Both the position numbers and the translations under genes were made by a program. A stretch of 64,000 nt of DNA from Chitinophaga sp. YR573. GTDB taxonomy: Bacteria > Bacteroidota > Bacteroidia > Chitinophagales > Chitinophagaceae. The notes under the pieces are model-generated. The model did no database searches. It saw nothing but the letters and a program-made list of their open reading frames with translations, and was not told where the DNA came from. Positions 55,874 to 64,000 of the stretch are shown piece after piece (within the stretch, counting starts at the first letter, position 1; every line of letters begins with the position of its first letter). Where the stretch lies: the NCBI RefSeq assembly GCF_900110995.1, contig NZ_FOJF01000001.1, forward strand, positions 1,691,199-1,755,198, written 5' to 3'.

Positions 55874-55909
55874 TCCTAAGCACATTTTCTGATAATATTC
55901 CTATTTTAG
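55874..55909 (+). promoter_or_regulatory. TCCTAA-type promoter of the GT-C/TlpA operon
   Basis: TCCTAAG at 55874-55880, 21 bp, TATTTTAG at 55902-55909; leader of about 75 nt. The sequence after it resembles the promoter of the TlpA-like gene at 42982. Confidence 0.6.
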
Positions 55910-55991
55910 GATTGTTAACCTGAACATGAGAAAATAATTTGTACCCTTTAAAAATAGTACCCATTATAATACCCCAAGCAATATCATCATA

Positions 55992-57500
55992 ATGAATACT
56001 ACAAATACAAAAGCCTTTATTGGTAATTCTTTCAAGGACTTTCTACTGCATAGCAGAAGGAACAAAGCATTATTATGGATAGCGGGTATCACTATCCTGC
56101 TACAATTTATTGTATTCAAGTACATGTATCCCTATGCAGGTTTTTTTGATGGAGGATCCTATGTCTACTTAGAAACTGCGTACTTGAATTTTAACGTTAA
56201 TATTTACCCTATAGGCTACCCAAAATTCTTGCGTATTCTCAGTGCGTTCACTCATTCGGATACGGCCCTTGTGGCTTTCCAGTATTTGTTATTACAATGT
56301 AGTGCTCTATATTTTTTATTTACATTGTATTATTTGTATAAACCAGGAAGAATATTAGCCATACTACTATTCATCTGTATGGTAGGTAATCCATTATTTC
56401 TGTATGTAAGCAACTATGTAACCAGCGATGCACTATTTATTTCCTTAAGTTTATTATGGCTCACTACGTTATTATGGATACTTCATCGATTAACGCGTCA
56501 ACTAATTGTAATACATACGTTATTATTATTATTGGTATTTATGGTGCGGTATAGTGCATTATTTTATCCGCTAATAGCCATACTAGCTTTTGTTTTATCT
56601 CATCAGCCATTGAGGATGAAGCTCGTTGGTATTGTAGCCAGCTTACTGGTAATAGCAAGTTTTATGTACTATACCAGTAATCAATATAAAGAGCTGACAG
56701 GGATCAGACAATTTTCTCCGTTCAGTGGATGGCAGATGGCGAATAATGCCTTATATGCCTATCGTTATGTACAGGATACACAACTTGATAGTATGCTGCC
56801 CACTCGTTTCAAACAGTTAGATGCAATGGTGCGTACTTATTTTGATACCACTCGTAATGTATATGAGAATCCACAGGAAATGTTCTTGGCCAATAGTTGG
56901 TATATGTGGAATCTCAGGTCGCCTTTACGACTATACATGCAAAAGCATTTTTATATGGACAATACTCTTGGCAATCTAAAGCCATGGGCAACTGTAGCTC
57001 CATTATATGCAGATTATGGGGCTTATCTAATCAAACAATATCCCATGGAGTTTGTTCAGTTTTATTTATGGCCTAATGCAGTAAAGTTTTATACACCGCC
57101 AGTAGAATTTCTGGAAACTTATAATATGGGAAAAGATAGTATTGCCCCAATTGCCCAAGCTTGGTTCGGGTATAAAAGTAGGAAAGTAAAAACCATTTTC
57201 AAAGATATGAAGGTAACCATATTAAACTTTTATCCGGTTACTACGGCTATCCTAAACGTGTTATTTATGCTAGGATTAGTTGGGTTCATTATACTAAAGG
57301 GGAATAAACAATATCCTGCAATGGCACTTAGCCTATCGTTGGTAAGCAGTTTGCTGCTAATGAATATGGGTTTCAGTATTTTTGCTGCGCCTATCGCCCT
57401 TCGATTCCAGGTATTCCCCTTACTAGTTGCATTATCATTCGCCTTAATGCTGATAGAATATGTTTTCAAAGCAGCTTTTACAGAGGGGAAAAAAAATTAG
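55992..57500 (+). CDS. Polytopic GT-C-like membrane protein, paralogue 3, altered active-site loop
   Basis: A 502-residue membrane protein, the closest relative of the C-terminal half of the fusion at 39734 ([52 protein letters not shown]). The first 18 residues are telling: NTTNTKAFIG resembles the start of the FAD protein ([11 protein letters not shown]), and NSFKDF resembles the fusion linker (HSFKDF). It looks like a fusion gene that lost the FAD domain by in-frame deletion. The loop motif is [13 protein letters not shown], so the Asp of DSY, conserved in the other three, is Gly here, though an Asp remains two residues before. Activity is therefore uncertain. It forms an operon with the TlpA-like gene 20 bp downstream. 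Confidence 0.82.
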   Translation: MNTTNTKAFIGNSFKDFLLHSRRNKALLWIAGITILLQFIVFKYMYPYAGFFDGGSYVYLETAYLNFNVNIYPIGYPKFLRILSAFTHSDTALVAFQYLLLQCSALYFLFTLYYLYKPGRILAILLFICMVGNPLFLYVSNYVTSDALFISLSLLWLTTLLWILHRLTRQLIVIHTLLLLLVFMVRYSALFYPLIAILAFVLSHQPLRMKLVGIVASLLVIASFMYYTSNQYKELTGIRQFSPFSGWQMANNALYAYRYVQDTQLDSMLPTRFKQLDAMVRTYFDTTRNVYENPQEMFLANSWYMWNLRSPLRLYMQKHFYMDNTLGNLKPWATVAPLYADYGAYLIKQYPMEFVQFYLWPNAVKFYTPPVEFLETYNMGKDSIAPIAQAWFGYKSRKVKTIFKDMKVTILNFYPVTTAILNVLFMLGLVGFIILKGNKQYPAMALSLSLVSSLLLMNMGFSIFAAPIALRFQVFPLLVALSFALMLIEYVFKAAFTEGKKN

Positions 57501-57520
57501 TATACTCAAAATGATCTATT

Positions 57521-58018
57521 ATGAAAATGTTATTGCTGATAATAATAGTATTAATAAATATCGTAAGCTGTACACGCCAAGAGCCTACCCAACAAACAAA
57601 ATTGAGAATAGATTCATTGCCCCCTTTTAATATATTGCTCATGGATACTACTACAAGATTTAATACTGCCAAGATTTCGTATGGGAGTCCAATTGTATTA
57701 TTTTTTTTTGGTCCTGACTGTCCGCATTGTCAAGCATTAACTAGGGATATTATTACACATGTTGATTCACTAAAAGATATCCGGTTTTTCTTTTTAAGTA
57801 TTGCCGGCTTTCATGACATAAAAGTGTATGATTCAGCCTTCAAATTAAATAGATATAACAATATCACCGTGGGGCAGGATTATAATAATTACTTTTTTAA
57901 TTATTATAGAGCTCCCGGTTTCCCTTTTTTGGTTATATATAATGGGAAAAAAATGTTAAAACAGGTAATTATAGGTGCTGTGGGACTTGATTCTATCAGG
58001 ACAGTTATTAACAAATGA
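57521..58018 (+). CDS. TlpA/thioredoxin-like lipoprotein, paralogue 3
   Basis: 165 residues with lipoprotein signal (LLLIIIVLINIVSC), redox site CPHC in FFGPDCPHCQALT and cis-Pro segment RAPGFPFLVIY. It is the nearest relative of the protein at 42982. It follows the GT-C gene by 20 bp, so here too a redoxin travels with the GT-C/FAD family. CPHC is the dipeptide seen in oxidising DsbA-type sites, which hints at disulfide formation, though the fold around it is TlpA-like. Confidence 0.87.
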   Translation: MKMLLLIIIVLINIVSCTRQEPTQQTKLRIDSLPPFNILLMDTTTRFNTAKISYGSPIVLFFFGPDCPHCQALTRDIITHVDSLKDIRFFFLSIAGFHDIKVYDSAFKLNRYNNITVGQDYNNYFFNYYRAPGFPFLVIYNGKKMLKQVIIGAVGLDSIRTVINK

Positions 58019-58119
58019 TTGAAACATTATGTTTACTAATTATTATATATCTCCCAAAACGCCAACTGATATACTTGAATATTGACAACACCATAAAATT
58101 CGCGGTTGCAACCATAAGA

Positions 58120-58471
58120 GGGAAAGCCGAAAACCACCAGAAACGAATAGGTACATTAAGTTATTAAAATTGTTTAAAATTAGCCGCTGTATTGCAATCA
58201 TAAATGCCATATTGGTTTTTTAGCTAAAAAATTCACCCCCTAAGACCAATTTTATACTAGTATAGGAATATCGTATCAATGGTATTCCACACATTGCAGC
58301 AGTTCCCTTATGCACAGTAACAGCTCTTTAGGTCATTTTTGAAAATTTCTTTCGCCCCATTCATATCGTTGAGTTAAGAATATTAACACGGATAGCTCTA
58401 TTTAGGCTTACAACTACATTTATAAAAACAGTGTGTATCTCAACTAATACACTAGTAACCTTATGGCTATA
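58120..58471 (+). pseudogene. Sixth, decayed copy of the array peptide with leader
   Basis: The leader block GCCGAAAACCA (58127-58137) and then recognisable fragments of the peptide gene follow in order: TTCACCCCCTAAG, TCAATGGTATTCCACACATT, GCAGCAGTTCCCTTATGCAC, ACAGCTCTTTAGG, GGCTTACAACTACAT, CTCAACTAATACACTAGTAA. The start codon is gone and several stops and frameshifts interrupt it. It lies 8.5 kb from the main array, right after the TlpA-like gene. Confidence 0.65.
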
Positions 58472-59240
58472 AATAAGAGTTGCAAGATAATAAGACAGAA
58501 GTCTACTGTTAGAAGATACCATTTTGGTTGTTGGTATTTTTCCTGAACGTGTCCATTATCTCAGTGAAGGCAAATGCTCTTCATATAGAAATAAATTATT
58601 GAAAAAGTGAGAGAATATAAATTAGAGATCAGTGAATAAAAATTATTATTTTTAATTAATATATATATCGAATCAATATTGAATGCTTTAATGTTATGTA
58701 TAATGTAACACAAATGGGGCACTTTAAATAAATTTCTTTAACGCTATGTAGTTGATAGAGAACAAATCACAGAAGTCGGTGTATAGGTATTGAGTATAAA
58801 ACTACCACATACAACTGTACTGTAAAGGTATGGTCGTAGACAATATAAGAAACGGTGTACCACAAAGTATCAAGTAGATTTTAAGAAGATGAATGCGATG
58901 AACCATTGAAGAAGTATCGTTAAAGATAATCTGAAGTCAAATTAGAATACTGTATACATTCTGGGATAATAATAAGGATCTGTTTACTAACTCATCTTAT
59001 ATACGATCTTTGGATCGGATGCCACTTAGACAGTAAATCAGGCATAATAGCGACTACTTCATCAAACAAAACTCTCTGTACTGTGACATGAAGTAGTAGC
59101 TATTACAAATTATATGGAAGAGCGAATAGAAATGCCTGATATACAATAAAAGTCGTTCGAAAAAGGCTTTTTTATCTCGGGGACTTTTTTCCCCATATAG
59201 GTCCCCCTACTAGTACAACAGTTATTTTATAAAGGTCACC
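58472..59240. other. AT-rich gene-free spacer
   Basis: No credible gene on either strand. An imperfect inverted repeat around 59046-59104 (ACTACTTCAT/ATGAAGTAGT) resembles the hairpins after the array copies and may be a further remnant of the array. The rest shows nothing I can name. Confidence 0.5.
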
Positions 59241-60665
59241 TCAATGACTATAGCCTTCATTTTGGATAAGATTAGGATTTAACTGAAGATCACCGAATGG
59301 AAGTGGATACAACTGTTTATAACTTTGCCAAGTCCCTCCTTTTTGAGGTGTTACCTCTGCCATAACGGTATTCACCATACCCGTCCGTTTAAGATCCAGC
59401 CAGCGATGTCCCCATTCTGTAAAAAGCTCTACATGCCGCTCATGTAAAATAGTTGCTAACAGAGGCTCTTTTGTTGATGCGGTAGTAGCATTCAGACCAG
59501 CCCTTCTCCGAATCACATCAAGGTCCAAGCGAGCATCTCCCAATTGTCCTAATTGCGCCCGGGCCTCCGCCCTTATCAGGTATTGTTCCGCTAGTCGGAA
59601 TACCATTAGATATTCGCCCTGAGGATCTTCTGGTTTGTAAAGTTTATACTTAAAAGGGAAATAATAAGCAATTCCAGTGGAAGAATCTACAGCAATCCAG
59701 TTCACCTCACGTTGGTCTCCATTTTCAAATTCATCCAATAAAAAATGACTTACCCAAAAAGGATGTTCAGATTCATCAGGTCCATTTTCCAACACAAATG
59801 TCCGCGCATCAAGCGTGTTAAAAAAATCAGCTACAATATAATTAGGCTGTAATTGCCAGATAGTTTCTCGACTGTTCTTCAGAAAAACATCGTTTAACGC
59901 AACAGTATCAAATAATGATTTATTGTCAATCACCATACCTGCCTGAGTAGCTGCTGCAGACCAGTTACTAGTATAAAGGTAAACCCGAGCCAACAGGGCA
60001 GTAGCAGTCCATTTATTGGGGCGGATACGCTCCAAAGTAGTAGTAATAGCGTCTTGATCCACATAATTATCATTCAACATATTCTGGGCTTCCTGCAGAT
60101 CTGAGATGATTTGTTTATATACGTTAGCTGCAGATGACCGAGTAGCTACAGCATTAACTTTATAATCTGACACAGTTAAAATCGGTACATCTCCATATAA
60201 ATTCACCAGATAAAAATAACAGAAAGCTCGAATGAATTTGGCTTCTCCCAGCAATTGCTTTTGCACTGCAGGTGTTAGAGTTGTAGTGGCAGACAATCCT
60301 TCAATAGCAGCATTAGTCCTATAAATGGCAGCATATAAAAGAGACCAGAATCCATCCCCACCAAAATTATTAGTGTACAATCCATTTAAAGAATAATTTG
60401 TCGGAAATGCTACCAATTCATCAGCAGACAACGCACATATTGCAGAAAAACCATATTGGCCTTGCGCCCAACTACCTTGTTGCGATAAATCGAAATATAT
60501 GCCAGTCAGTACATTAGCCGCAGAAGTATTCGATTGATAGACATACTTTGCTACAATCTGATCCCGCGGATTACCAACATCCAGAAATTTTTTGCAAGAA
60601 CTACATGTTATAACAAATAACAGTATGTACAACAACAGCTTATTATAAGAAAAATGCATATACAT
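59241..60665 (-). CDS. SusD/RagB-family outer-membrane nutrient-binding lipoprotein
   Basis: About 474 residues from the ATG at 60665 (or 60659), chosen because it gives a lipoprotein signal (LLYILLFVITCSSC); the frame runs up to 60725 but without signal sense. SusD features: KKFLDVGNP after the lipid Cys, LLGEAKFIRAFCYFYLVNLYG then DVPIL, the TPR-like helices, LAEQYLIRAEARAQLG, IRRRAGL and ERHVELFTEWGHRWLDLKRTG. It pairs with the SusC gene upstream on the same strand to form a TonB-dependent uptake complex. The 236-bp gap between them is longer than is typical of such pairs. Confidence 0.92.
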   Translation of the reverse strand: MYMHFSYNKLLLYILLFVITCSSCKKFLDVGNPRDQIVAKYVYQSNTSAANVLTGIYFDLSQQGSWAQGQYGFSAICALSADELVAFPTNYSLNGLYTNNFGGDGFWSLLYAAIYRTNAAIEGLSATTTLTPAVQKQLLGEAKFIRAFCYFYLVNLYGDVPILTVSDYKVNAVATRSSAANVYKQIISDLQEAQNMLNDNYVDQDAITTTLERIRPNKWTATALLARVYLYTSNWSAAATQAGMVIDNKSLFDTVALNDVFLKNSRETIWQLQPNYIVADFFNTLDARTFVLENGPDESEHPFWVSHFLLDEFENGDQREVNWIAVDSSTGIAYYFPFKYKLYKPEDPQGEYLMVFRLAEQYLIRAEARAQLGQLGDARLDLDVIRRRAGLNATTASTKEPLLATILHERHVELFTEWGHRWLDLKRTGMVNTVMAEVTPQKGGTWQSYKQLYPLPFGDLQLNPNLIQNEGYSH

Positions 60666-60901
60666 ATTTTTTATTAGGTCGGAACCTGGTGTATTAGTAT
60701 CACTACCATATTTCCAGCTATCCACCTCATCGAACGCAGCAAGTGGTTTTCCTACGCTACGCTCTCGTTAAAAATTCATGTCCCGTTCTTATCGTCTAAC
60801 AACTTGGCTGCTTTCCAACCGGTTAATTTGAAGCCATTATATACATTGTACATAGCGAACAAACCGTTTGTACTCCACCGCCGCACATCATGGACTGATG
60901 C

Positions 60902-63900
60902 TCAAAGGGTAAGTTGAAAACCCGCAGTCATTACACGCAAGGGAGGTATTACATTTACTGACTGTGTTTCAGGATCCCAACCAGGATAATGAGTAATTGT
61001 GAGTAGGTTCTGTCCTTGTATATAAACACGACAATTATTTATACGCATTTTTTGCTTCCAACTATCTGGTAATTGCCAAGAAAGCGCCAAGTTTTTAAAG
61101 CGTATAAAAGAAGCGTCTGCGTAGCCACGATTACTATACAGAGATGCGAGATAAGCATCCCTCAAACTGCCATCCTGGCTAAACCTCTGTACATCAGCGT
61201 TATCACCCACCTGTTTCCAACGAGTCAATACATTAACAGGTTGGTTTCTTAGAGATCCAGGTACCCAAGAAGACGAAAATAACCCGTTAGCTCCTTGCTG
61301 CTTTACATACTGAAAAAAAACATCCAAGTTGAAGCCTTTGTAGCGAAAACTGTTCTGAAAACCACCAAAATAAACAGGTACAGGATTTACAGACAAATAA
61401 TCTGAAACACTTTGATCATATGATACCGGTTTCCCTTCTGCATTTGCAAATTGATAGGAACCCGTTGCAGGATCCACACCTAGAACTTTATACGTTCGTT
61501 TTTCAGATAATGCCCTACCAACCCGGGCATAGATTTGACCGTTTCCTGAGTAAGACACTAACTTATTACGAACGAAGGATATATTAAAAGTAGTAGACCA
61601 TTCAAAATAACGACTTTGCTTATTTTTAGTAGTCAATACAAATTCCCAACCTGCATTCTGGATCACCGCTGGCAGATTACCAGTAATAAATTCAGCTCCC
61701 ACCATACTAGGTTGAGGATAGCCAATTAATTGGTTGGTAGAGTGGTTTCGGTAATAACTAGTTGTCAATAGTATACGATCCTTAAAAAATCCTGTTTCCA
61801 ATCCCACTTCTGCTTTCCGGGTTAATTCCCACGCAAAATCAGCATTGTACAACCCATTTACCCGCAGTCCTTTTACTCCTTGATAAGGTTGTTCTTCATA
61901 TTGATAATTATCCAAGTACTGGTAATCTCCAATCTGATCATTCCCGGTAGTTCCATAACTTGCCCTTAATTTACCATAGCTTAGCCAAGGCAATGCTATT
62001 TTGATAAAATCTTCTTGTGAAAAGAGCCAGCCAACTCCTATGGCTCCAAAGGTAGCAAACTGCTTCCGAGGGCCAAAGCGGCTACTACCATCTCTACGAA
62101 TAGTGAGGTTTAATATATATTTGTCCTCAAGATTATACCCTACACGCCCGAAAACAGCCGCATATTTATAGCGACTGCCTGTAGCTGCTGCAGAAAAAGT
62201 AGTAGCTGAAGCAGGATTCCTGATTAAAGCGTCATCCTTGATTCCACCTGTCGTTAAACGATCCGCATCTTCCTTATTGCTAAGTATTGTTGCCCCTGCC
62301 ATGGCATTAAATGCACCTTTCCATATTGTAGTTATATAGGTAATCTGTGGTTCAAATGACCATGATCTTCTTTTGTTGTTAAAATAAGTAGCAGATGCCT
62401 TGATAAAGCTGAGATACTTAGGATCAATGCTAGCAATCGGGCTTTGTTTAAAGGAGTTTACACTTAATTCATTATATCCCAAATTTGCCTTGAATACCAA
62501 CCCTGGTAATAACCTATAGCTGACATCTACACTACTCAACAAATTATCGGTTTGGATATCCAATATATTTCTCAATAACAAAGCAGCATAAGGGTTATCC
62601 CAAGTAGAATTGGCCCAATTCAAACTGCCATTATTATTATATATAGGAGGCGCATTTGGGGGCAAATCAATATAATCGGCATAAGCCCCACCAGGGAAAT
62701 TAGCCTTACTGGTAGCATAACTGCCCGTTAAAACGGTCTTTAATTTCTGGTCAGGTGAATTTCCCATAATGCTAAAATGGCCGCCCCCGTTTTCACTAGA
62801 GAAATTACCTGGAAATACGGAGGTTTGCTTATGATAATTGCCTCCCATTAGATATTGTAAAGCAACATTACCGCCTGATACGGAAGCCTGTGCATCTGTA
62901 TAACGTGCTGTCCCTCCTATAATGGTTCTTTGCCAGTCTGTATATCGGGTAGTATCCCATATTAACAGGTCTGGAGCATTAAATGTATTAGGAGTTACCC
63001 CATCATTTTTAAATGCTTCCCGACGCATCTCTAGATATTGAGAAGTATTGAGTAGCTTACGCTTGCGGGTAACATTTGCCCAACCACTGTATACATTGAT
63101 ATCCACCTTGGCTGCTCCCATTTTTCCCTTTTTTGTAGTGATCAATATTACCCCATTAGAACCCCTAGAACCATAAATAGCAGTAGCATCAGCATCTTTT
63201 AATACATCAATACTTTCAATATCCGCAGGATTAACAAAACTCAAAGCAGAAATACTCCCCCCAATAGCGCCAAAATTCGACATTCCTGTAATAGATTGAG
63301 TATAAGGAATACCATCTACTATAAACAAAGGTTGCGTTCCACTATTAATACTATTCTGTCCTCTTATCTGCACTTTCACCACCCCACCTTGTATACCAGT
63401 AGTTTGCGTTATAATCATTCCTGGTACTCTCCCTTGCAACGCCAAAAGTGGATCGGTAATCGGTTGCTTTGTAATATCCTCAGCCTTTACCGAAGTTACA
63501 TTCCCTGTATTAAATCGCTGAGTAGTAGTGCCATAACCAATAATCACTGTCTCATCCAAACGGTTCACTACTTCATTCATGCGAATGATCACATTTCGCA
63601 CATTCGCTACATTTACTTCCTTTGTCTCAAAACCTATCGAACTTACCAATAGTACAGCATTCGCATCCACCCCTGCAAGCACAAAACTTCCATCTCCATC
63701 TGTTTTCGTCCCCTTCTTCGCTCCTTTCACCGCCACAGTAGCACCGGGAACAGGGTTACCTTGGGCATCTAGTACTTTACCTGTAATAGTAAAAGGTGGC
63801 TCAATGGCTGGAGTTCTTTCCCCCCCAATACTCATGGGCTTAGCAATTACTGTCTGGTGCTTCAAAGAAATCGTCCCTTCCCGATATTGCCATATAATAC

Positions 63901-64000
63901 CTCTGCTACTTAATAAAGCAGATAGCACCTCATCTAATATCGTTTTTTGAAAACTTACTGTTACTTTCTCACTCACATTCAATGCATCAACAGCAAACAT
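60902..64000 (-). CDS. SusC-family TonB-dependent transporter, 5' end outside the window
   Basis: 1032 residues visible; the frame is open to the right edge, so the signal peptide and the start lie beyond. Residues 1-55 are most of a secretin/TonB short N-terminal (STN) domain (VSEKVTVSFQKTILDEVLSA), the type that signals through FecR and an ECF sigma factor. A carboxypeptidase-regulatory-like domain follows (FTITGKVLDAQGNPVPGATV, about 70-140), then the plug (LLALQGRVPGMIITQTTG; QIRGQNSINSGTQPLFIVDG) and the barrel to the end. The substrate is unknown. No FecR or sigma gene is visible on this side; they may lie beyond 64000. Confidence 0.93.
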   Translation of the reverse strand: MFAVDALNVSEKVTVSFQKTILDEVLSALLSSRGIIWQYREGTISLKHQTVIAKPMSIGGERTPAIEPPFTITGKVLDAQGNPVPGATVAVKGAKKGTKTDGDGSFVLAGVDANAVLLVSSIGFETKEVNVANVRNVIIRMNEVVNRLDETVIIGYGTTTQRFNTGNVTSVKAEDITKQPITDPLLALQGRVPGMIITQTTGIQGGVVKVQIRGQNSINSGTQPLFIVDGIPYTQSITGMSNFGAIGGSISALSFVNPADIESIDVLKDADATAIYGSRGSNGVILITTKKGKMGAAKVDINVYSGWANVTRKRKLLNTSQYLEMRREAFKNDGVTPNTFNAPDLLIWDTTRYTDWQRTIIGGTARYTDAQASVSGGNVALQYLMGGNYHKQTSVFPGNFSSENGGGHFSIMGNSPDQKLKTVLTGSYATSKANFPGGAYADYIDLPPNAPPIYNNNGSLNWANSTWDNPYAALLLRNILDIQTDNLLSSVDVSYRLLPGLVFKANLGYNELSVNSFKQSPIASIDPKYLSFIKASATYFNNKRRSWSFEPQITYITTIWKGAFNAMAGATILSNKEDADRLTTGGIKDDALIRNPASATTFSAAATGSRYKYAAVFGRVGYNLEDKYILNLTIRRDGSSRFGPRKQFATFGAIGVGWLFSQEDFIKIALPWLSYGKLRASYGTTGNDQIGDYQYLDNYQYEEQPYQGVKGLRVNGLYNADFAWELTRKAEVGLETGFFKDRILLTTSYYRNHSTNQLIGYPQPSMVGAEFITGNLPAVIQNAGWEFVLTTKNKQSRYFEWSTTFNISFVRNKLVSYSGNGQIYARVGRALSEKRTYKVLGVDPATGSYQFANAEGKPVSYDQSVSDYLSVNPVPVYFGGFQNSFRYKGFNLDVFFQYVKQQGANGLFSSSWVPGSLRNQPVNVLTRWKQVGDNADVQRFSQDGSLRDAYLASLYSNRGYADASFIRFKNLALSWQLPDSWKQKMRINNCRVYIQGQNLLTITHYPGWDPETQSVNVIPPLRVMTAGFQLTL

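Overview
The window reads as chromosomal DNA of a Bacteroidota species, most likely a Chitinophaga-like member of the Chitinophagaceae. Supporting signs are SusC/SusD pairs at both edges, TAnnTTTG-type -7 promoter boxes, many exported lipoproteins and hydrolases, ECF sigma factors and AraC regulators. No tRNA, rRNA or CRISPR array was seen.

Layout. 1-5.5 kb holds the end of a SusD gene, an alkaline phosphatase fused to a PLC/GDPD-like domain, a 2OG-Fe(II) oxygenase, a fatty-acid desaturase and an unrecognised protein. 5.8-17.2 kb holds AraC regulator 1, a class III-like lanthionine synthetase (kinase plus zinc-less LanC domain), an ECF sigma factor with an eroded region 4, an outer-membrane receptor, a polytopic GT-C-like protein, an S9 peptidase and two small Cys-rich exported peptides. 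17.5-20.7 kb holds an M28 peptidase and a PepSY membrane protein, both ordinary. 20.9-43.5 kb holds three more AraC-led blocks. These are built from GH2 glycosidases, TlpA/thioredoxin proteins, GT-C membrane proteins, FAD oxidoreductases, an S9 peptidase, a MauE-like protein and another small peptide. 43.6-50 kb is an AT-rich expansion array of five near-identical Thr-rich small exported peptides, one lacking its ATG, interspersed with decayed IS110 and IS3 fragments. 50-58.5 kb repeats S9, GH2, GT-C and TlpA and ends with a sixth, decayed peptide copy. 59-64 kb is a SusD gene and a SusC gene running off the window.

How the genes may work together. The same six or seven protein families (AraC, GT-C protein, FAD oxidoreductase, S9 peptidase, GH2 glycosidase, TlpA-like redoxin, small exported Thr/Cys-rich peptide) recur three to four times in shuffled order. 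They show domain fusions, fissions and vestiges. Many members share an unusual promoter, TCCTAA, then 20-21 bp, then TAnnTTT(G/A), which ties scattered genes into one apparent regulon. My working hypothesis is an undescribed envelope system that makes, glycosylates, processes and redox-maintains small Thr/Cys-rich exported peptides. The repetition and the shared promoter are visible in the sequence; the biochemical role is inference.
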